A DNA stretch of 8,203 nt from NCBI GenBank assembly GCA_016935595.1, contig JAFGQQ010000527.1, positions 1 to 8,203 of the forward strand. The letters run 5' to 3'. Positions 6,935-8,203 of this stretch are shown in pieces. Made by a program: the position numbers and the translations under genes. Position 1 is the first letter of the stretch. Each line of letters opens with the position of its first letter. Under the pieces are notes generated by a model. It did no database searches, was not told the origin of the DNA, and saw only the letters and a list, made by a program, of their open reading frames with translations. The stretch comes from Bacteroidales bacterium (GTDB taxonomy: Bacteria > Bacteroidota > Bacteroidia > Bacteroidales > UBA10428).

Positions 6935-8095
6935 ATGAAATCTGTTCTTAGGACACTCTTTTTATATACAAGTTTTATACTTGTTTTAGCTTCTTATATG
7001 CCTTTTATTTTTCAATCGCATAATCTATATGAACTTACTAAAATTATTTATCTGATTCTGTTTGGGTGTCTATTTCTGGTAACATTTAGTATTAAGGAAA
7101 TTTTAAGCGAGAAGGTTATTGTTTTTTACCTATTTATAATTATTTTCTTTCTTACAGAAATTCTGTTATTTTTAAGCTTAGGTCTGAATATTGATTTTAA
7201 GGATTTTTTTTTACTATCGATCCCTTTTATTTCAATTCTAATAGGTTATACTGTAAATATTTCTGTTACAAAATACATTACTTTTCTTATTGTGTATTGT
7301 TCTTTTACTGTTATTCTAGCTGTTAGTACAATTTTGTACTATGTTGGGAGCTTTACTATTATGGATCAGTATATGGTTGATCATAAAAATTCTTTAGGTG
7401 CAATTTTGTCTAATAGCATTGGTATTTTAATATGTATGATAGCTAGTAAAAATTTAAATAGCAAAAAAAAAACTGTCCTAATTATTTACACCATAATTAT
7501 TTGCTCTTCTATAATAGTTATGAGGTCACGTGCGGCATTTCTAGGACTTTTATTCTGTGTAATGATTATTATCTGGCTGAATTTAAAGAAAAAAGGTTAT
7601 TGGTATTTAATAAGTGCAGGATTGTTATTACTGATTCTATTACTTTCTTCGTATGGATTAGTAAAAATGCCCGTATTTATAAATGATTTCTTCATTGGTG
7701 CTTATGATATTAATGATTTAAATAATCTTAGTTCAGGGCGATGGGATAGAAATATTGCAGCTATAAGGTTCATTTCTGATTTTCCTCTTCTTGGTAATTT
7801 AACTGGTTCCTCTTACATCCCTCAGATACATAATTATGTATTACTAAAAGGTTATCAATATGGATTATTGGGTGCCCTACCTTTGCTAATTCTATATATA
7901 TATCTTGTCTGTAATGTTGTAAAAAGAGTTGTAAATATTAGAGATTTTGGCCCTGAACACTTTGGATTCATTATTATTTTTATCCCATTAGTAATTAGCC
8001 TTTTCGAGTATTCTTTTCCTTATGGTCCTGGCTCTGTTCAAGTTATAGTATTCTTTATGTTAGGATATTCACTTAACAAGTCGAAACAAGTATAA
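6935..8095 (+). CDS. O-antigen polymerase / ligase family membrane protein (Wzy-like)
   Basis: The 386-residue, highly hydrophobic protein has about 10-12 membrane segments in its N-terminal two thirds and C-terminus (for example 8-26, 34-52, 61-82, 92-107, 115-138, 153-170, 179-196, 200-216, 222-243, 310-328, 343-358, 363-379). The family pattern is visible: RSRAAFLG (197-204) at the start of a membrane helix, then a larger periplasmic loop (about 245-300) with LSSGRWDRNIAAIRFISDFPLLG (about 265-287) and H299-N300 before YVLLKGYQYGLLG, matching the Wzy_C / WaaL-type loop. It is expected to join lipid-linked repeat units in the periplasm or to ligate polymer to lipid A. Beside a Wzx-type flippase, polymerase is more likely than ligase, but sequence alone does not separate them. 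ATG 6935 gives a normal first helix; no Shine-Dalgarno is visible. The gene is very AT-rich and holds a T9 run (7204-7212) and an A10 run (7463-7472), both in frame as read. Confidence 0.85.
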   Translation: MKSVLRTLFLYTSFILVLASYMPFIFQSHNLYELTKIIYLILFGCLFLVTFSIKEILSEKVIVFYLFIIIFFLTEILLFLSLGLNIDFKDFFLLSIPFISILIGYTVNISVTKYITFLIVYCSFTVILAVSTILYYVGSFTIMDQYMVDHKNSLGAILSNSIGILICMIASKNLNSKKKTVLIIYTIIICSSIIVMRSRAAFLGLLFCVMIIIWLNLKKKGYWYLISAGLLLLILLLSSYGLVKMPVFINDFFIGAYDINDLNNLSSGRWDRNIAAIRFISDFPLLGNLTGSSYIPQIHNYVLLKGYQYGLLGALPLLILYIYLVCNVVKRVVNIRDFGPEHFGFIIIFIPLVISLFEYSFPYGPGSVQVIVFFMLGYSLNKSKQV

Positions 8096-8105
8096 CTATA
8101 GTTAT
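8092..8105. repeat. 14-bp perfect palindrome over the polymerase stop codon
   Basis: ATAACTATAGTTAT reads the same on both strands and includes the TAA stop at 8093-8095. It is mostly A and T. There is no loop or T-tract, so it is not a terminator; a DNA-binding site is possible but unsupported, and no second copy was seen. Confidence 0.3.
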
Positions 8106-8179
8106 TTGAAATTGTTAATTGGTATAGTTGCAATATAAATATCCGAGTTTTATAATTAATGATTTAACAGATTATTATT

Positions 8180-8203
8180 ATGGGAAACAAGCTATGCTTA
8201 ATA
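8180..8203 (+). CDS. Possible start of the next polysaccharide-cluster gene, truncated by window edge
   Basis: An ATG at 8180 opens a frame reading MGNKLCLI up to the window end. It lies 84 bp after the polymerase stop, similar to the other gaps in this cluster (81 and 72 bp), and is on the same strand. A polar start followed by a hydrophobic strand would suit a glycosyltransferase or similar cytosolic enzyme, but eight codons cannot identify the product. A second ATG at 8194, in another frame, is an alternative start. Confidence 0.35.

Noticed and set aside
7501..7686. Second open plus-strand frame of 61 codons within the polymerase gene
   Set aside because: It overlaps the polymerase completely in another frame, in very AT-rich DNA, and its translation shows no domain or membrane pattern.
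8101..8179. Possible Bacteroidota promoter (TATAGTTG near 8123) before the gene at 8180
   Set aside because: The -7 box has a mismatch and the TTTG-like upstream element is only about 14 nt away, short of the usual spacing.
1..8203. CRISPR array, IS element, integrase, toxin-antitoxin pair or defence genes
   Set aside because: No regularly spaced direct repeats, transposase or recombinase motifs, or small gene pairs of these types were seen on either strand.

Overview
The window looks like chromosomal DNA of a member of the Bacteroidota. Two genes end in type IX secretion system (T9SS) type A sorting domains with the (I/F)(Y/F)PNP signature. Most gene starts lack a Shine-Dalgarno sequence. 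The DNA is AT-rich, and the secreted and outer-membrane proteins have the usual Bacteroidota style. No rRNA, tRNA, IS element, integrase, CRISPR array or replication origin was seen.

Layout. (1) Bases 1-254 are the 3' end of a T9SS cargo gene; only its C-terminal sorting domain is inside the window. (2) Bases 255-712 hold no convincing protein gene but contain a long AT-rich inverted repeat, a good intrinsic terminator (448-478), a 13-bp dyad and a strong hairpin capped by GAAA. (3) Bases 713-1264 encode a small exported protein, probably an outer-membrane beta-barrel. (4) Converging on it, and read from the minus strand, is a 1060-residue secreted multidomain protein (1299-4481): signal peptide, right-handed parallel beta-helix, SWM-type repeat, Ig/cadherin-like module, discoidin (F5/8C) carbohydrate-binding-like module and T9SS sorting domain. 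(5) Divergent from it, from about 4595 to the right edge, is a plus-strand polysaccharide assembly cluster: a Wzx-type flippase, a TupA-like ATP-grasp enzyme, a Wzy/O-antigen-ligase-type polymerase, and probably the first codons of another gene at 8180.

How the parts may fit. The right half looks like the start of an O-antigen, capsule or exopolysaccharide locus of the Wzx/Wzy-dependent type: the flippase moves lipid-linked repeat units across the inner membrane, the polymerase joins them, and the ATP-grasp enzyme probably adds an amide-linked (amino-acid-like) substituent or an analogous modification. The large secreted protein is built like a surface polysaccharide-binding or polysaccharide-cleaving protein. 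T9SS cargo in this phylum is commonly anchored to A-LPS, so sharing a divergent intergenic region with a polysaccharide locus is suggestive, but a functional link is inference. Base composition drops clearly in the polysaccharide cluster, as is common for such exchangeable loci.

I did not find clear evidence of an unprecedented system. The points most worth a second look are the structured 255-712 region, the long A10 and T9 tracts in the polymerase gene, the ATP-grasp gene between flippase and polymerase, and the secreted beta-helix/discoidin protein beside this locus.
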